Assembly: GCA_009780585.1 (NCBI GenBank)
Contig: WQZS01000004.1
Location: 89,846 to 153,845, forward strand
Direction of reading: 5' to 3'
Source of the DNA: Defluviitaleaceae bacterium
Lineage (GTDB): Bacteria; Bacillota; Clostridia; Lachnospirales; WQUN01
DNA length: 64,000 nt
The notes below the pieces were generated by a model that saw only the letters and a program-made list of their open reading frames with translations, searched no databases and was not told where the DNA came from. Below are positions 50,156-58,710 of this stretch, in pieces; position 1 is the first letter of the stretch; every line of letters begins with the position of its first letter. A program made the translations under genes and the position numbers.

Positions 50156-50226
50156 GTAACACGCTTTTGAAGGCTTGTCCGTCCATGCGGACTTGATATA
50201 AGGGAAAACTTGTGCGGAGAAGTTAC
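50156..50226 (-). repeat. attC-like imperfect palindrome after the ABM-like gene
   Basis: Exactly 71 bp between GTAAC and GTTAC ends. The centre GTCCG-(6)-CGGAC forms a hairpin. It begins 4 bp after the stop of the minus-strand gene at 50231. Confidence 0.7.
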
Positions 50227-50230
50227 CGAA

Positions 50231-50530
50231 TTAAAAACTTTGTTCAATCAAAAAAGTATGACTTTTCAACGTACCGAAGTCCATGTATGTGTAACCCTTT
50301 CTTGCCAATTCGTTTTTATTACATAATGGAATAAAATCTTTCAAATCATCCATTGTTTCCCAAATCGTGAAATCTGCCCATGTTTCTCCATCAACAAGCG
50401 TTTTGGAAGAAATAAACCCCTTTTGTTTAGATACGAACTCGTTAATCAATGTCTCCATCTGTAACAAGAAGTCCGGCACGGATGCTCCTTTTTGCAATTT
50501 ATAAGAATTATACGAAACTACATTTGCCAT
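50231..50530 (-). CDS. Small dimeric alpha/beta-barrel-like protein
   Basis: A 99-residue protein, MANVVSYNSYKLQKGASV, with VSKQKGFISSKTLVDGETW and a WADFTIWETMDD stretch. The pattern of an entry beta strand, a helix, GF-IS-K and W-xxxx-WE resembles antibiotic-biosynthesis monooxygenase/EthD-like folds. GGAG precedes the ATG. Function not assigned. Confidence 0.68.
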   Translation of the reverse strand: MANVVSYNSYKLQKGASVPDFLLQMETLINEFVSKQKGFISSKTLVDGETWADFTIWETMDDLKDFIPLCNKNELARKGYTYMDFGTLKSHTFLIEQSF

Positions 50531-50927
50531 AATGATATGCTCCTTTTTATAAGATTTGTTCGTTCATCTTGCATTATTTTTGCACGTCTTTCCGGGCTTG
50601 TCCTTCCACATCAAAACACCGTCAAGGTTTAAAAGTCATTTCTTTCGCGTTCTACCCCAATCGGGGGAAGAAAAGAAAAGAAACGACCTGTAAAATACCC
50701 GAAGATTTCCACCGTACACCAGCGGACGGGGGTGGGGGGATGTGTAAGCGCACCTGCGAAAATCGGGGGGCAAGCGGCGAAGGGCGGGCTTATGTGAAAC
50801 CGAGAAGGCTCCGCTTGCGGAGACAAGCGGTTTCACTTGCCCGACCGAGCCGATTGCCCCCCGATTTTCGCAGGTGCGCGTCACATCCCCCGCCCCCGTC
50901 CGCGGACGTTCACCCGTCAACCAAAAC
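50531..50927. other. Intergenic region containing hairpin copy R6
   Basis: Starts with a decayed right half of the attC-like repeat (50581-50615) and continues with an AG-rich inverted repeat near 50640-50690 and hairpin copy R6. No gene is supported. Confidence 0.6.
50722..50903. repeat. Long hairpin repeat element, copy R6
   Basis: Outer arms GCGGACGGGGG/CCCCCGTCCGC, middle arms CGAAAATCGGGGGGCAA/TTGCCCCCCGATTTTCG, inner arms GTGAAACCG/CGGTTTCAC. Reverse orientation like R2. The innermost hairpin is the reverse complement of that in R4. Confidence 0.92.
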
Positions 50928-51572
50928 TCACTTCCGCGCCAATATCGCCTTCTTACATTCCTCCGCCGCACTAGCCGCGTCGGGCGTATAAATATCCGCG
51001 CCCACGGTCTGCTTAAACGATTCGGATATCGGCGCGCCGCCCACAAGGAAAATCACTTCGTCGCGGCAACCGGCTTCCTCAAATGCCCCGATAATATTCT
51101 TCATTTCCTGCATGGTAGTGGTAAGCAGCGCGGACAAGGCAACGGCATCAGCCTTATGCTCCTTATGCGCCGCAAGGAACTGCTCGGCGGAAACATCCAC
51201 GCCCAAGTCAATCGCTTCCAACCCCTTGCCTTCAAGCATCAAGCGCACAAGGTTTTTGCCGATGTCGTGTAAATCACCTTTTACCGTGCCGATCAGCACC
51301 TTACCCACAGCCTTCGCGCCCGCTTCCGCTAACAACGGTTTAAGCACCGCCGTGCCCGCGTTCATGGCGCGGGCGGCTACCAGCACCTCGGGTACATAGA
51401 CTTCATTTTCCTGGAACTGCTTGGAAATCACGTCCATGCCCGCCAGCAAGCCCTTATCAAGTATTTCTTCCGCAGGAAGCCCCTCTGCGATGGCTTGCTC
51501 AACCAACGCCTTCACGTCGTTTTGCTTGCCTTTTTGCAAGGCAATCGAAATTTCCCCGTACAAATTGCTCAT
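50928..51572 (-). CDS. Corrinoid (B12-binding) protein of a methyltransferase system
   Basis: A 214-residue protein with an N-terminal helical cap (~85 residues) and a cobalamin-binding domain: GDLHDIGKNLV is the DxHxxG motif whose His ligates cobalt; SALLTTTMQEM and VGGAPISESF are the other B12 loop regions. It carries methyl groups between substrate and acceptor methyltransferases, as MtvC/MtbC do. It is third in a row with a URO-D-family methyltransferase and an aldo/keto reductase. Confidence 0.95.
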   Translation of the reverse strand: MSNLYGEISIALQKGKQNDVKALVEQAIAEGLPAEEILDKGLLAGMDVISKQFQENEVYVPEVLVAARAMNAGTAVLKPLLAEAGAKAVGKVLIGTVKGDLHDIGKNLVRLMLEGKGLEAIDLGVDVSAEQFLAAHKEHKADAVALSALLTTTMQEMKNIIGAFEEAGCRDEVIFLVGGAPISESFKQTVGADIYTPDAASAAEECKKAILARK

Positions 51573-51620
51573 AATACATCTCCTTTATATTTTTATTCCA
51601 AAATTATAAATCCCGAATTT

Positions 51621-52742
51621 CTACAAACCAAAAAGGCGTTCCTTTTCGTCTAAATAGAACAGGTAATTCTCCCACGTAACGTCGGGCGGGCAGCGATGGT
51701 CGCAGAAGGGGATAAACCCGCCGCGTTTTACGTAGGGCACAAGGGATTCGAGGTATGCCGTTATCGCCTCGCCCCCTTTGATCATCTGCATCTTGTCCAC
51801 CCCGCCCATGATGCGCAAGCCCGGGTACGCGTCCAGCAGCTCGCCGGGGTGCGCGCAGGAATTGACTTCGTACGGGAACAGGCAATTGATGCCCGAATCT
51901 ATAAAGACCTTTAACAAGGGCCGCACGTCTCCGTCGCAGTCGGTGTACCACAGGTCGATGCCGTTGTTTGTCAGTTTTTTCGCGATCCGCTTATACCGCG
52001 GCGCGACCACTTCCTCAAAGAACTTCGGAGGCAATATGGGCCCGTAGTTGAAACAAATGTCTTCCCAGCCGCTGGCGTAGTCGAAGTCGATGCGCCCCAG
52101 CACCGCGTCCAGGTAATTTTCCGCCAGTACGCAGCAGGTTTCCACCATGTCTTCCAGCATATCGGGATAATCCGCGTACGCGTAGCATAACCCTTCGAAG
52201 GTCAGCATATCGCGGATGTTGCCGATCATGGAGCCCGCGTAGATGCCCAGCGGATAATCGCGCGTCGGCGGGTGCTGCTCGATCAGCTCCGCCACGTCGG
52301 GTCGCCGGGACGGGGTCGCCGGGTCGAAGCGTTCCTTTTTTACCTTCAGCCAGTCGTCGGGGGTGTTGATCGACGACTTCGTGTAGTGCGGAATCGTCGC
52401 GCCATGCCCTTCCCCGAATACCTCCGCAGTAAGGCCGTTATGGTCCTGGATGATAATTTTATCTCCATGGCGGGCGATTTCCTTGCGCTCGAAATACGGG
52501 TTAAGCCATATGTGGTTCCAGCCCGAAATTACGTGTATCGGGTCGAAGGAAAGGGCGCGGTTGGCCTCCCATTCGTGCTTGATGCCGTTTTGCCTAAAGG
52601 CTTCCCACACGGTGTAGTTCTCGTCCCAATAGCCGAACTCCATGTGAAAGGAACGGTCTACGCTTTGGAAGCGCATTTGCCGGTTAAACCGTTCGCGCGG
52701 GGTAAGCTCACCCTTCCAGGGCGGGCGTAAAATATTTGCCAT
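51621..52742 (-). CDS. Uroporphyrinogen-decarboxylase-family methyltransferase
   Basis: A 373-residue TIM-barrel protein of the URO-D superfamily, like MtvB/MtaA methyltransferases rather than a heme enzyme. WYTDCDGDVRPLL and GVDKMQMIKGG lie on the barrel rim; the HRCPPDVTWENYL end is typical of this subgroup and may bind zinc. With the corrinoid protein it would demethylate a methoxylated or methylated compound. ATG 52742 is chosen over a TTG three codons earlier. Confidence 0.88.
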   Translation of the reverse strand: MANILRPPWKGELTPRERFNRQMRFQSVDRSFHMEFGYWDENYTVWEAFRQNGIKHEWEANRALSFDPIHVISGWNHIWLNPYFERKEIARHGDKIIIQDHNGLTAEVFGEGHGATIPHYTKSSINTPDDWLKVKKERFDPATPSRRPDVAELIEQHPPTRDYPLGIYAGSMIGNIRDMLTFEGLCYAYADYPDMLEDMVETCCVLAENYLDAVLGRIDFDYASGWEDICFNYGPILPPKFFEEVVAPRYKRIAKKLTNNGIDLWYTDCDGDVRPLLKVFIDSGINCLFPYEVNSCAHPGELLDAYPGLRIMGGVDKMQMIKGGEAITAYLESLVPYVKRGGFIPFCDHRCPPDVTWENYLFYLDEKERLFGL

Positions 52743-52747
52743 TGTTA

Positions 52748-53773
52748 TCAACCCTTTTCCCGGGGATTTAATTGTTTAAAGTAATCGTCCCTATGCTGCC
52801 TTAAGAGCGCGGGCACATCCAGCTCGTACGGGCAATTCGCCTTGCAATGCCCGCAATCGGCACAATCGTCGATCCTGCGCATGTTGGCCTGCCAATCCTC
52901 GGATTGGAGTACGTCCTTCCTCATGCGCCCCAATAAAAACGTCATCCTTGCCGCCATGGGGATGGGGATGTTCGCGGGGCAGGGTAAACAGTACCCGCAC
53001 GCGCGGCAAAACGCGCCGGACAATTCCGCGCGGTCGGCGTCGATTACGGCTTGCAGGTCATCGTCCCAAGCGGGCGGGTTATCCTCGTACGAAAGGAGTT
53101 CCTCCAACTGCGGGATTTCCTGCATACCCCATATGGGTATGATGTTTTCATATTTACGCAAAAACGCGAACGCGGCGCGCGCGTTGGTCAGGATCCCGCC
53201 GCACAAAGCCTTCATCCCCAGGATGCCGACGTTATGCGTACGGCATAATTCCGCGACCGCCATTTCCGCGTCGGTGGAAAGGTACGAAAACGGGTATTGC
53301 AACACATCGTACAGGTCTGACGTCACGGCTTTTTCCGCCACTTCCCGTTTATGGGACGAAATACCGATAAAACGCACCTTGCCCTGCGCCTTAGCCGCCA
53401 GCAACGCGTCGTACAACCCGTCCTCCCCGCCCGGCAACGGCACGGAAGCGGGGTTATGGAATTGGAACACATCGATATAATCCGTGCGCATCATCTTTAG
53501 GCTGTTTTCGAGGTGCGCCGTTAAATCCGACGGTTTTTGCGCGCCCGATTTCGTGCAAAGCACAACGTTCGCCCGCACGCCGCCCAGCGCGATCCCGATC
53601 CGCTCCTCGCTGGTGGTATATCCGTTGGCCGTATCGTAAACGGTCACGCCGCCTTCATACGCTCGCCGCAGAAGCACCGTACTTTCCCCGTACGATATCC
53701 GTTGGATGGGGATACACCCAAACCCCGTGCGCCCCGCTTCCAATCCCGTCCTGCCGAAAATTACCCGCTCCAC
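52748..53773 (-). CDS. Aldo/keto reductase with C-terminal 4Fe-4S domain
   Basis: A 341-residue protein. The N-terminal AKR barrel has VYDTANGYTTSEERIG and RTDYIDVFQFH with the catalytic Asp/Tyr region. The C-terminal segment has cysteine clusters CRACGYCLPC and CADCGHCKANCP, which fit two 4Fe-4S sites. It would reduce a carbonyl with electrons from ferredoxin or NADPH. It lies directly before the methyltransferase gene, suggesting work on the same substrate. Confidence 0.93.
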   Translation of the reverse strand: MERVIFGRTGLEAGRTGFGCIPIQRISYGESTVLLRRAYEGGVTVYDTANGYTTSEERIGIALGGVRANVVLCTKSGAQKPSDLTAHLENSLKMMRTDYIDVFQFHNPASVPLPGGEDGLYDALLAAKAQGKVRFIGISSHKREVAEKAVTSDLYDVLQYPFSYLSTDAEMAVAELCRTHNVGILGMKALCGGILTNARAAFAFLRKYENIIPIWGMQEIPQLEELLSYEDNPPAWDDDLQAVIDADRAELSGAFCRACGYCLPCPANIPIPMAARMTFLLGRMRKDVLQSEDWQANMRRIDDCADCGHCKANCPYELDVPALLRQHRDDYFKQLNPREKG

Positions 53774-53830
53774 AAGATTCCCCCAATCCTTATATTTTTA
53801 ATTCATAATTCTTACTTCCGAACGCTGTAT

Positions 53831-54706
53831 TTATAAAGAATGTGCCGTAAATCCTTCCCCCAGCACTTCCCTAACTTCAGCCACGATCATAAACGCGCTT
53901 TTATCCTGCGCGTAAACCAGTTGCTTTAGTTGCACCAGTTCCCGCGCGGAAATCACGCACATGAGCATACCGCGCGGTTCGCCCGTGTACATGCCCTGCG
54001 CGGAAATCTTCGTCGCGCCGCGGTCGAGTTGCTTGAATATTTCCGCGGCGATGGCTTCCGATTCGTCGGAAATAATATAAGCCGCCTTCGCGAAGTTAAA
54101 GCCTTCCAGTACGGCATCCGTCACTTTGGCCGCCGCGAACACGCCTATCACGGCGTACATGGCGCGTTCCGGCCCGAAGGCGATCAACCCCACGATAATC
54201 ACTAAAAAATCACAGGCGAAGATCAGCTTGCCGATCGAAACATGTTTAAACAGCTTGTTGTGCAATATCGCGGCCAGCAACACCGTACCGCCCGTGCTGG
54301 ACATACCCCGTACGATCAACGCCACCCCGATACCGCTAAACACCCCGCCAAATAAAGAACCCAGCAATATATCGCCGGGTATTGCGGGCAAATAGGTTAA
54401 ATTCTGCATCGCCATCGAAAATAACAGCATCGTAAACAGCGAACGGATAAAAAACTTCTTACCCATCGTCTTAAACCCGAGTAGGAACAGGGGGATGTTT
54501 AACGCCAAATTCGTCGCCCACAGGGGGATCGGGAAGCCCATCCCGTATGTATAATCCTCCACGATAATCGCCAAGCCCGAAACGCCGCCCGTTACCAAAT
54601 AATGCGGCTGCCAAAAGGACACGATGGAGAAGGCCATCAGATACGTGCCGGCGATGATCAGTAAATAGTCGCGTACTTGCTGTTTGCGGGTTTGCGAAAT
54701 GTCCAT
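53831..54706 (-). CDS. YitT family membrane protein
   Basis: A 291-residue protein with five to six membrane helices (DUF161) and a cytoplasmic DUF2179 domain at the C-terminus (SDESEAIAAEIFKQLDRG, TKISAQGMYTGEPRGM). The role of this family is unknown; transport is often suggested. It is one base downstream of the TagA-like gene and probably cotranscribed. Confidence 0.92.
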   Translation of the reverse strand: MDISQTRKQQVRDYLLIIAGTYLMAFSIVSFWQPHYLVTGGVSGLAIIVEDYTYGMGFPIPLWATNLALNIPLFLLGFKTMGKKFFIRSLFTMLLFSMAMQNLTYLPAIPGDILLGSLFGGVFSGIGVALIVRGMSSTGGTVLLAAILHNKLFKHVSIGKLIFACDFLVIIVGLIAFGPERAMYAVIGVFAAAKVTDAVLEGFNFAKAAYIISDESEAIAAEIFKQLDRGATKISAQGMYTGEPRGMLMCVISARELVQLKQLVYAQDKSAFMIVAEVREVLGEGFTAHSL

Positions 54707-55432
54707 TTAATTCCCTCTCAATACGTGCCGCACAAAGCGGGGGATGTCCAACATTCTTCGCGCGCGTTTGGGTTGCGTAAATAATCGGTATAACCATTCC
54801 AAGCCGACCGCGCGCCAAAATTTCGGGGCGAGCTTGACGTTGCCGCCCATGATGTCCAGCGTGCCGCCCAAACACAGGGTTAAACGCACGGGCAAATCGC
54901 GGTTGGTGTTTGCCCATATTTCCGCGCGGGGCATCCCGGTGCATACGAGCAGGATATCGGGTTTTTTTTCATGAATTTCCGATAAAACGCGCTTTTCGGT
55001 TTCGTCCCCCGGGGTGAAAAAACCGTGGTGCAAACCGACGACGCTTAACCCGGGGAAGTGTCCTTCCATGTTGGCCTTCGCTTGTTCGGCTACGCCGTGC
55101 GCCGCGCCCAAGAAATACGCGGTGAATTTTTGCTTTTGCGATAATCGTTCAAACAAAGCATAGGTGATGTCCACGCCCCGTACCCGTCCCGGCAGGGGCG
55201 TTTTTTTATACCGCGCCGCGAGGACGATGCCCGTACCGTCCGCCAACCGCAAATCCGCGTTGCCGATCGCCTTTTTGAAGTCGGGGTTGCGGCGGGTCAG
55301 CATCACACACTCCGGGTTGGGCGTGACGACGATGTGGTTGCGGGGTTCGTGCAGGTAGGATTCCAGTACGGTTAGGGCATCCTCAAAGGTCAAATGCGCG
55401 AAGGAAACGCCCAATATGACAACGTTTTTCAT
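54707..55432 (-). CDS. WecG/TagA/CpsF family glycosyltransferase
   Basis: A 241-residue GT26 enzyme. VTPNPECVMLTRRNPDF, LADGTGIVLAARY, FFLGAA-like AYFLGAAHGVAEQA and VCTGMPRAEIW fit the family. TagA adds ManNAc to undecaprenyl-linked GlcNAc for wall teichoic acid or related polymers. It starts inside the end of the AT-hook gene (ATGA overlap). Confidence 0.94.
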   Translation of the reverse strand: MKNVVILGVSFAHLTFEDALTVLESYLHEPRNHIVVTPNPECVMLTRRNPDFKKAIGNADLRLADGTGIVLAARYKKTPLPGRVRGVDITYALFERLSQKQKFTAYFLGAAHGVAEQAKANMEGHFPGLSVVGLHHGFFTPGDETEKRVLSEIHEKKPDILLVCTGMPRAEIWANTNRDLPVRLTLCLGGTLDIMGGNVKLAPKFWRAVGLEWLYRLFTQPKRARRMLDIPRFVRHVLRGN

Positions 55433-56073
55433 TTACCGCCGGATTTGCGGGGGGTGGTTTTTTCCGCGGGTTTTGCGGGCTTCGCGGTTTGCGTGGCACG
55501 CGGTGTTGCTGCTTTTTCCGTTGTTCGCGGTGTCGCCGCGAATTCCGCGGCACGCTGGATGTTTAATTCTTTTTGCCGTTGGAAGTCGGCTTGGATATTG
55601 GCGAAACATTCCTCGCGGTATTCCTCCAGGTATCGTTCCAACTCGGCCATTTTTTGCAATTTCATCTTCGCGAGTTCGTCTATATATTCCAAGTGCAAAC
55701 GCTCCCGCTCGGCTATGTCCTTTGCCTTGATTTGCTCGATTTCCTCCAGTATCGCCAGCTTTTGCCCCTCGATAGCGGCAAGGTCGGCGAATTGGGCGGC
55801 GCGCAGGCGTGCCATGTCCGCGGCGGCTTTGCGCCATACATCGCTGTCGGGCGGGGGGGTGTTCGGGCTTTCTCCTTTGCGGGGGCGGCCCCTGCCGCGC
55901 TTAACCGGAGCGGACGGATCGGGGGCGGGCCCCGAAGACGCGGGTACGGCGGCCTCACGTTCGTCCAGCAACGCCTCCCGCTTTTTCAAATCCTCCCGAA
56001 TGTTGTCCAGCTCGGCCTTTTCCTTGCGCAGTTGTTCGATGCGTTCGTCCACGATCTTCGAAATCCCTGACAT
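55429..56073 (-). CDS. Coiled-coil protein with an AT-hook motif
   Basis: A 214-residue highly charged protein. Residues 1-43 and about 82-178 are predicted coiled coil (e.g. RIEQLRKEKAELDNIREDL). Between them is a Pro/Ser/Ala linker with KRGRGRPRK (residues 58-66), a textbook AT-hook for the DNA minor groove. The last ~35 residues are Ala/Pro/Lys/Thr-rich like histone-H1 tails, ending KSGGK. It overlaps tagA, yet looks like a nucleoid-associated or DNA-tethering protein. No known family is recognised. Confidence 0.8.
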   Translation of the reverse strand: MSGISKIVDERIEQLRKEKAELDNIREDLKKREALLDEREAAVPASSGPAPDPSAPVKRGRGRPRKGESPNTPPPDSDVWRKAAADMARLRAAQFADLAAIEGQKLAILEEIEQIKAKDIAERERLHLEYIDELAKMKLQKMAELERYLEEYREECFANIQADFQRQKELNIQRAAEFAATPRTTEKAATPRATQTAKPAKPAEKTTPRKSGGK

Positions 56074-56172
56074 AACCTACCTCTTTCATGCCTTGGTTTG
56101 CGTAACGCTCCTACTATATAATTGTAACATAATTGTAGTATTTATACGATAAATATTGGAAGGGGGTTAAAC

Positions 56173-56754
56173 ATGACCACGTTATGGGCACAGGACAACC
56201 GAAGCAAACGGGACGCGTTTAACGCAAAGCTGGCGGACGCGCACAACCGCGCCAAGGAAGCCGACCTCGCACGCAGGCCCCGTCCGCGTCCGCGCGTCGG
56301 GACGGAACGGTTGAGCAACACCGATTCGATCCGCACGGCGCAGTCGGTTCGCCGCCGCTTGATGGCCAAGTTGCAGGAAGTCACCGGAGCCGATGTGGAT
56401 GCCCGCACCCGCGACGGGATGGCGGCGGAAGTAAAGCTGCAGCTCGATCGGGTGGACCGCCAGATCATCGCCATCCGCAGGCGTTTGCGCGCCGTGGAGG
56501 AGGAAAAGAAAGCCAAACGCGATGAATGTCCCAAGGTGCGCCGCCAACGCCAAAACGATTTGAAGGAACGCTCGATACGCGTACGCCAATCCCTGTTGTA
56601 TTCCGCGCAGGACGGCGGCTTTGACCCGAACGCCCCCACGAACCTTCGCGCCGCACTTTCGGCGGATGCCGCCGTATCGTACGAATTCGACGGCAACACG
56701 GGCATCGCCATGGACGCGCCCGACGACTCCGCATCCATGGAATTATTGTTATGA
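56173..56754 (+). CDS. Hypothetical Arg-rich coiled-coil protein
   Basis: A 193-residue protein, very rich in Arg, Ala and Asp, with helical segments at residues ~10-35 and ~55-130 and a disordered tail. AAGGGGG precedes the ATG. It is divergent from the AT-hook gene and overlaps rsmI by 4 bp (ATGA). No domain is recognised. High charge suggests a nucleic-acid or structural role. Confidence 0.72.
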   Translation: MTTLWAQDNRSKRDAFNAKLADAHNRAKEADLARRPRPRPRVGTERLSNTDSIRTAQSVRRRLMAKLQEVTGADVDARTRDGMAAEVKLQLDRVDRQIIAIRRRLRAVEEEKKAKRDECPKVRRQRQNDLKERSIRVRQSLLYSAQDGGFDPNAPTNLRAALSADAAVSYEFDGNTGIAMDAPDDSASMELLL

Positions 56755-57623
56755 CCGCGGGTACGCTCTACGTCGTGGCGACCCCCATCGGCAACCTCGC
56801 CGACATGACCCCCCGCGCCATCGACACCCTCCGCGAAGCGGGCATGGCCGCCGCCGAAGATACGCGCCGCTCCCGTGCATTGTTCACCCATTTCCAAATA
56901 AAAACACCCCTTTACTCCTGCCACGCGCACAATGAGGAGAAAAAAGGGGATTTTTTTATCCGCGCTTTGCGGGAAGGTAAGGACGTCGCGCTGATATCCG
57001 ACGCGGGTACGCCCTGCATTTCCGACCCCGGGCATCACCTGATACGCACCGCCGCCGATGCCGGTATCAACGTCGTACCCGTATGCGGAGCGAGTGCGGT
57101 CGTCAGCGCGTTATCGGTCAGCGGATTCGACGCTTCGCGGTTCGCGTTCGTCGGCTTTTGGCCGCGCAATAAAAAAGAGCAGGAAACCGCGTGGCGGGAT
57201 ATAAGGGATTTTAACGGCGCGGTCGTTTTCTACGAATCGCCGATGCGGATTATTAAAACCTTATCATTTATGCAAAATGCCGACCCGGCGATGCAAATTT
57301 GTTTATGCAACGACCTTTCGAAGAAGTTTGAACGCACCTACCGCGGCACACCTGCGGAAATCATCGCCCAATTAACCGACAACCCCGACGCGCGGAAGGG
57401 TGAATATACATGCGTGTTCACTTTGTCTCAAATTGAGACAAAGTTAAATATAGAAAACATCTGCCAAACGGAAGCGATTTCCATGGAAGCGCAATTGGTT
57501 GACCTGATGGTAAAGGAAAATTGCGATATAAAGACCGCCGCCGCCCTCCTGCACACCCTTCCCCCCAAGAAATCGAAGAAGGAAATCTACGCGGCGATGC
57601 TGCGCGTAAAGGACTTGATATGA
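56751..57623 (+). CDS. rsmI: 16S rRNA (cytidine1402-2'-O)-methyltransferase
   Basis: A 290-residue tetrapyrrole-methylase-fold enzyme acting on C1402 of 16S rRNA. TLYVVATPIGNLADMTPRAI, AEDTRRSRALFTHF, SDAGTPCISDPGHHLI and VPVCGASAVVSAL are the family motifs. A 27-bp palindrome is read as VFTLSQIETKL in the linker before the C-terminal helical domain. The stop is one base from the convergent sigH gene. Confidence 0.96.
   Translation: MTAGTLYVVATPIGNLADMTPRAIDTLREAGMAAAEDTRRSRALFTHFQIKTPLYSCHAHNEEKKGDFFIRALREGKDVALISDAGTPCISDPGHHLIRTAADAGINVVPVCGASAVVSALSVSGFDASRFAFVGFWPRNKKEQETAWRDIRDFNGAVVFYESPMRIIKTLSFMQNADPAMQICLCNDLSKKFERTYRGTPAEIIAQLTDNPDARKGEYTCVFTLSQIETKLNIENICQTEAISMEAQLVDLMVKENCDIKTAAALLHTLPPKKSKKEIYAAMLRVKDLI
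57419..57445. repeat. 27-bp palindrome inside rsmI (inner arm GTCTCA)
   Basis: CACTTTGTCTCA, 3-bp centre, TGAGACAAAGTT. It matches 4070-4096 apart from the first base and the centre. Confidence 0.9.
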
Positions 57624-57624
57624 A

Positions 57625-58197
57625 TTAAGGATGCGCTACGCCCCGCGACACCTTTTTCCGTACGCGCTGGAGCGTATTATCCACCGATTTTAACGGCTTT
57701 CCCAAGGTTTCGGCGATTTGCGCGTGGTTCATTCCTTCCATGTATAACATCAGTACATCGTATTCCAACGCGGAAAGGTTCTCGCGGATAAACAAGCTGA
57801 TATCCTCCGAAGACTCACGGCTGATGAGAAGGGTTTCGGGGTTTGACCCGATTTGGGGGGCATCCTCCGCAGTGTCGAGCGCGAGGGAAGCGTTGAGCGG
57901 TGCGTGCTTACGCCGCGCGGCGGCTTTGATGGCGGTTAATATCTGCCGATTGATACATAATGAAGCGAACGCCGAAAACACGGGGTTTTTCTCCGGCGCG
58001 TAATCCAAAAAGGCTTTATATAGGCCGATCATGCCTTCCTGTATCAAGTCGTCGCGGTCGCCGCCAGAAAGGAAATACGCGGCGGCTTTCGCTTTTACCA
58101 ACGGCTTAAAACGGGAAAGGAGCGCGTCGAGGGCATCCATACCGCCCGCCCGCGCGGCGTGGATCAATTGTTCATCGCTTGGGCTTGGGTTTTTCAT
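57625..58197 (-). CDS. sigH: RNA polymerase sporulation sigma factor SigH
   Basis: A 190-residue sigma factor. Region 2 is RDDLIQEGMIGLYKAFLDY followed by FASLCINRQILTAIKAAARRKHAPLN; region 4 is YMEGMNHAQIAETLGKPLKS with VDNTLQRVRKK. This sequence and the order rlmB-NYN-sigH match the Bacillus/Clostridium arrangement, so it is the early sporulation sigma. ATG 58197 lies inside the end of the NYN gene. Confidence 0.94.
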   Translation of the reverse strand: MKNPSPSDEQLIHAARAGGMDALDALLSRFKPLVKAKAAAYFLSGGDRDDLIQEGMIGLYKAFLDYAPEKNPVFSAFASLCINRQILTAIKAAARRKHAPLNASLALDTAEDAPQIGSNPETLLISRESSEDISLFIRENLSALEYDVLMLYMEGMNHAQIAETLGKPLKSVDNTLQRVRKKVSRGVAHP

Positions 58198-58705
58198 GAC
58201 GCATTTCCTCCAGCAGCTTCGCCGTTTTTTCATCCACCAGGTTAATCACGGGGTTATTCTTGACTGGGCGGTTTTGGATATGCCTGGCGCGCATATTCTC
58301 GCGGGCGGTTTCGATTTCCGAAAGCAACGCGTCCGCGGAAATACGGCTCGCCCCCTGCCCGAGGATGATCAGTTGTTCCAACACGTCGGACGTCGCGACG
58401 GTTACTTTGTCTTCCTTAATCCGCGCCATCCTGTAAGCGGCGCGTTCTATGTACCGGTCGGCTGTTTCCGCTTCCTTGGTGAAGACGACCTTGATATTAT
58501 GGTAATCCGTTACGCTCCCGACTCCGCCGGAAACCAGGTGCGCGTCAAACACCACGATGACGCGGTAAAGGCTCAAAGCACGGAACTCGCACAGCAAATC
58601 ACACAGCTTTAACCGCGCCGTTTCCAGCGAATCCTCGGCCGTACGGGCCAACGCACCGTCGGCGTGGATGACGTTGTACCCGTCCACCAGCATGTAATGC
58701 GCCAT
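58172..58705 (-). CDS. NYN domain protein (YacP-like)
   Basis: A 177-residue PIN-like ribonuclease of the NYN family. YMLVDGYNVIHADG gives the first catalytic Asp; VVFDAHLVSGG and VATSDVLEQLIILGQGASRIS give the later ones. In Bacillus the orthologue Rae1 cleaves mRNA at the ribosomal A site. It is between rlmB and sigH as in many Bacillota and overlaps sigH by 26 bp. Confidence 0.94.
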   Translation of the reverse strand: MAHYMLVDGYNVIHADGALARTAEDSLETARLKLCDLLCEFRALSLYRVIVVFDAHLVSGGVGSVTDYHNIKVVFTKEAETADRYIERAAYRMARIKEDKVTVATSDVLEQLIILGQGASRISADALLSEIETARENMRARHIQNRPVKNNPVINLVDEKTAKLLEEMRHEKPKPKR

Positions 58706-58710
58706 GACGC

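Noticed and set aside
44014..50226. Calling the ~70-bp repeats true attC sites
   Set aside because: Canonical RYYYAAC/GTTRRRY boxes are incomplete and no integrase is visible; kept only as attC-like.
50569..50991. Frame through R6 into the corrinoid gene
   Set aside because: Repeat translation plus antisense of a clear gene.
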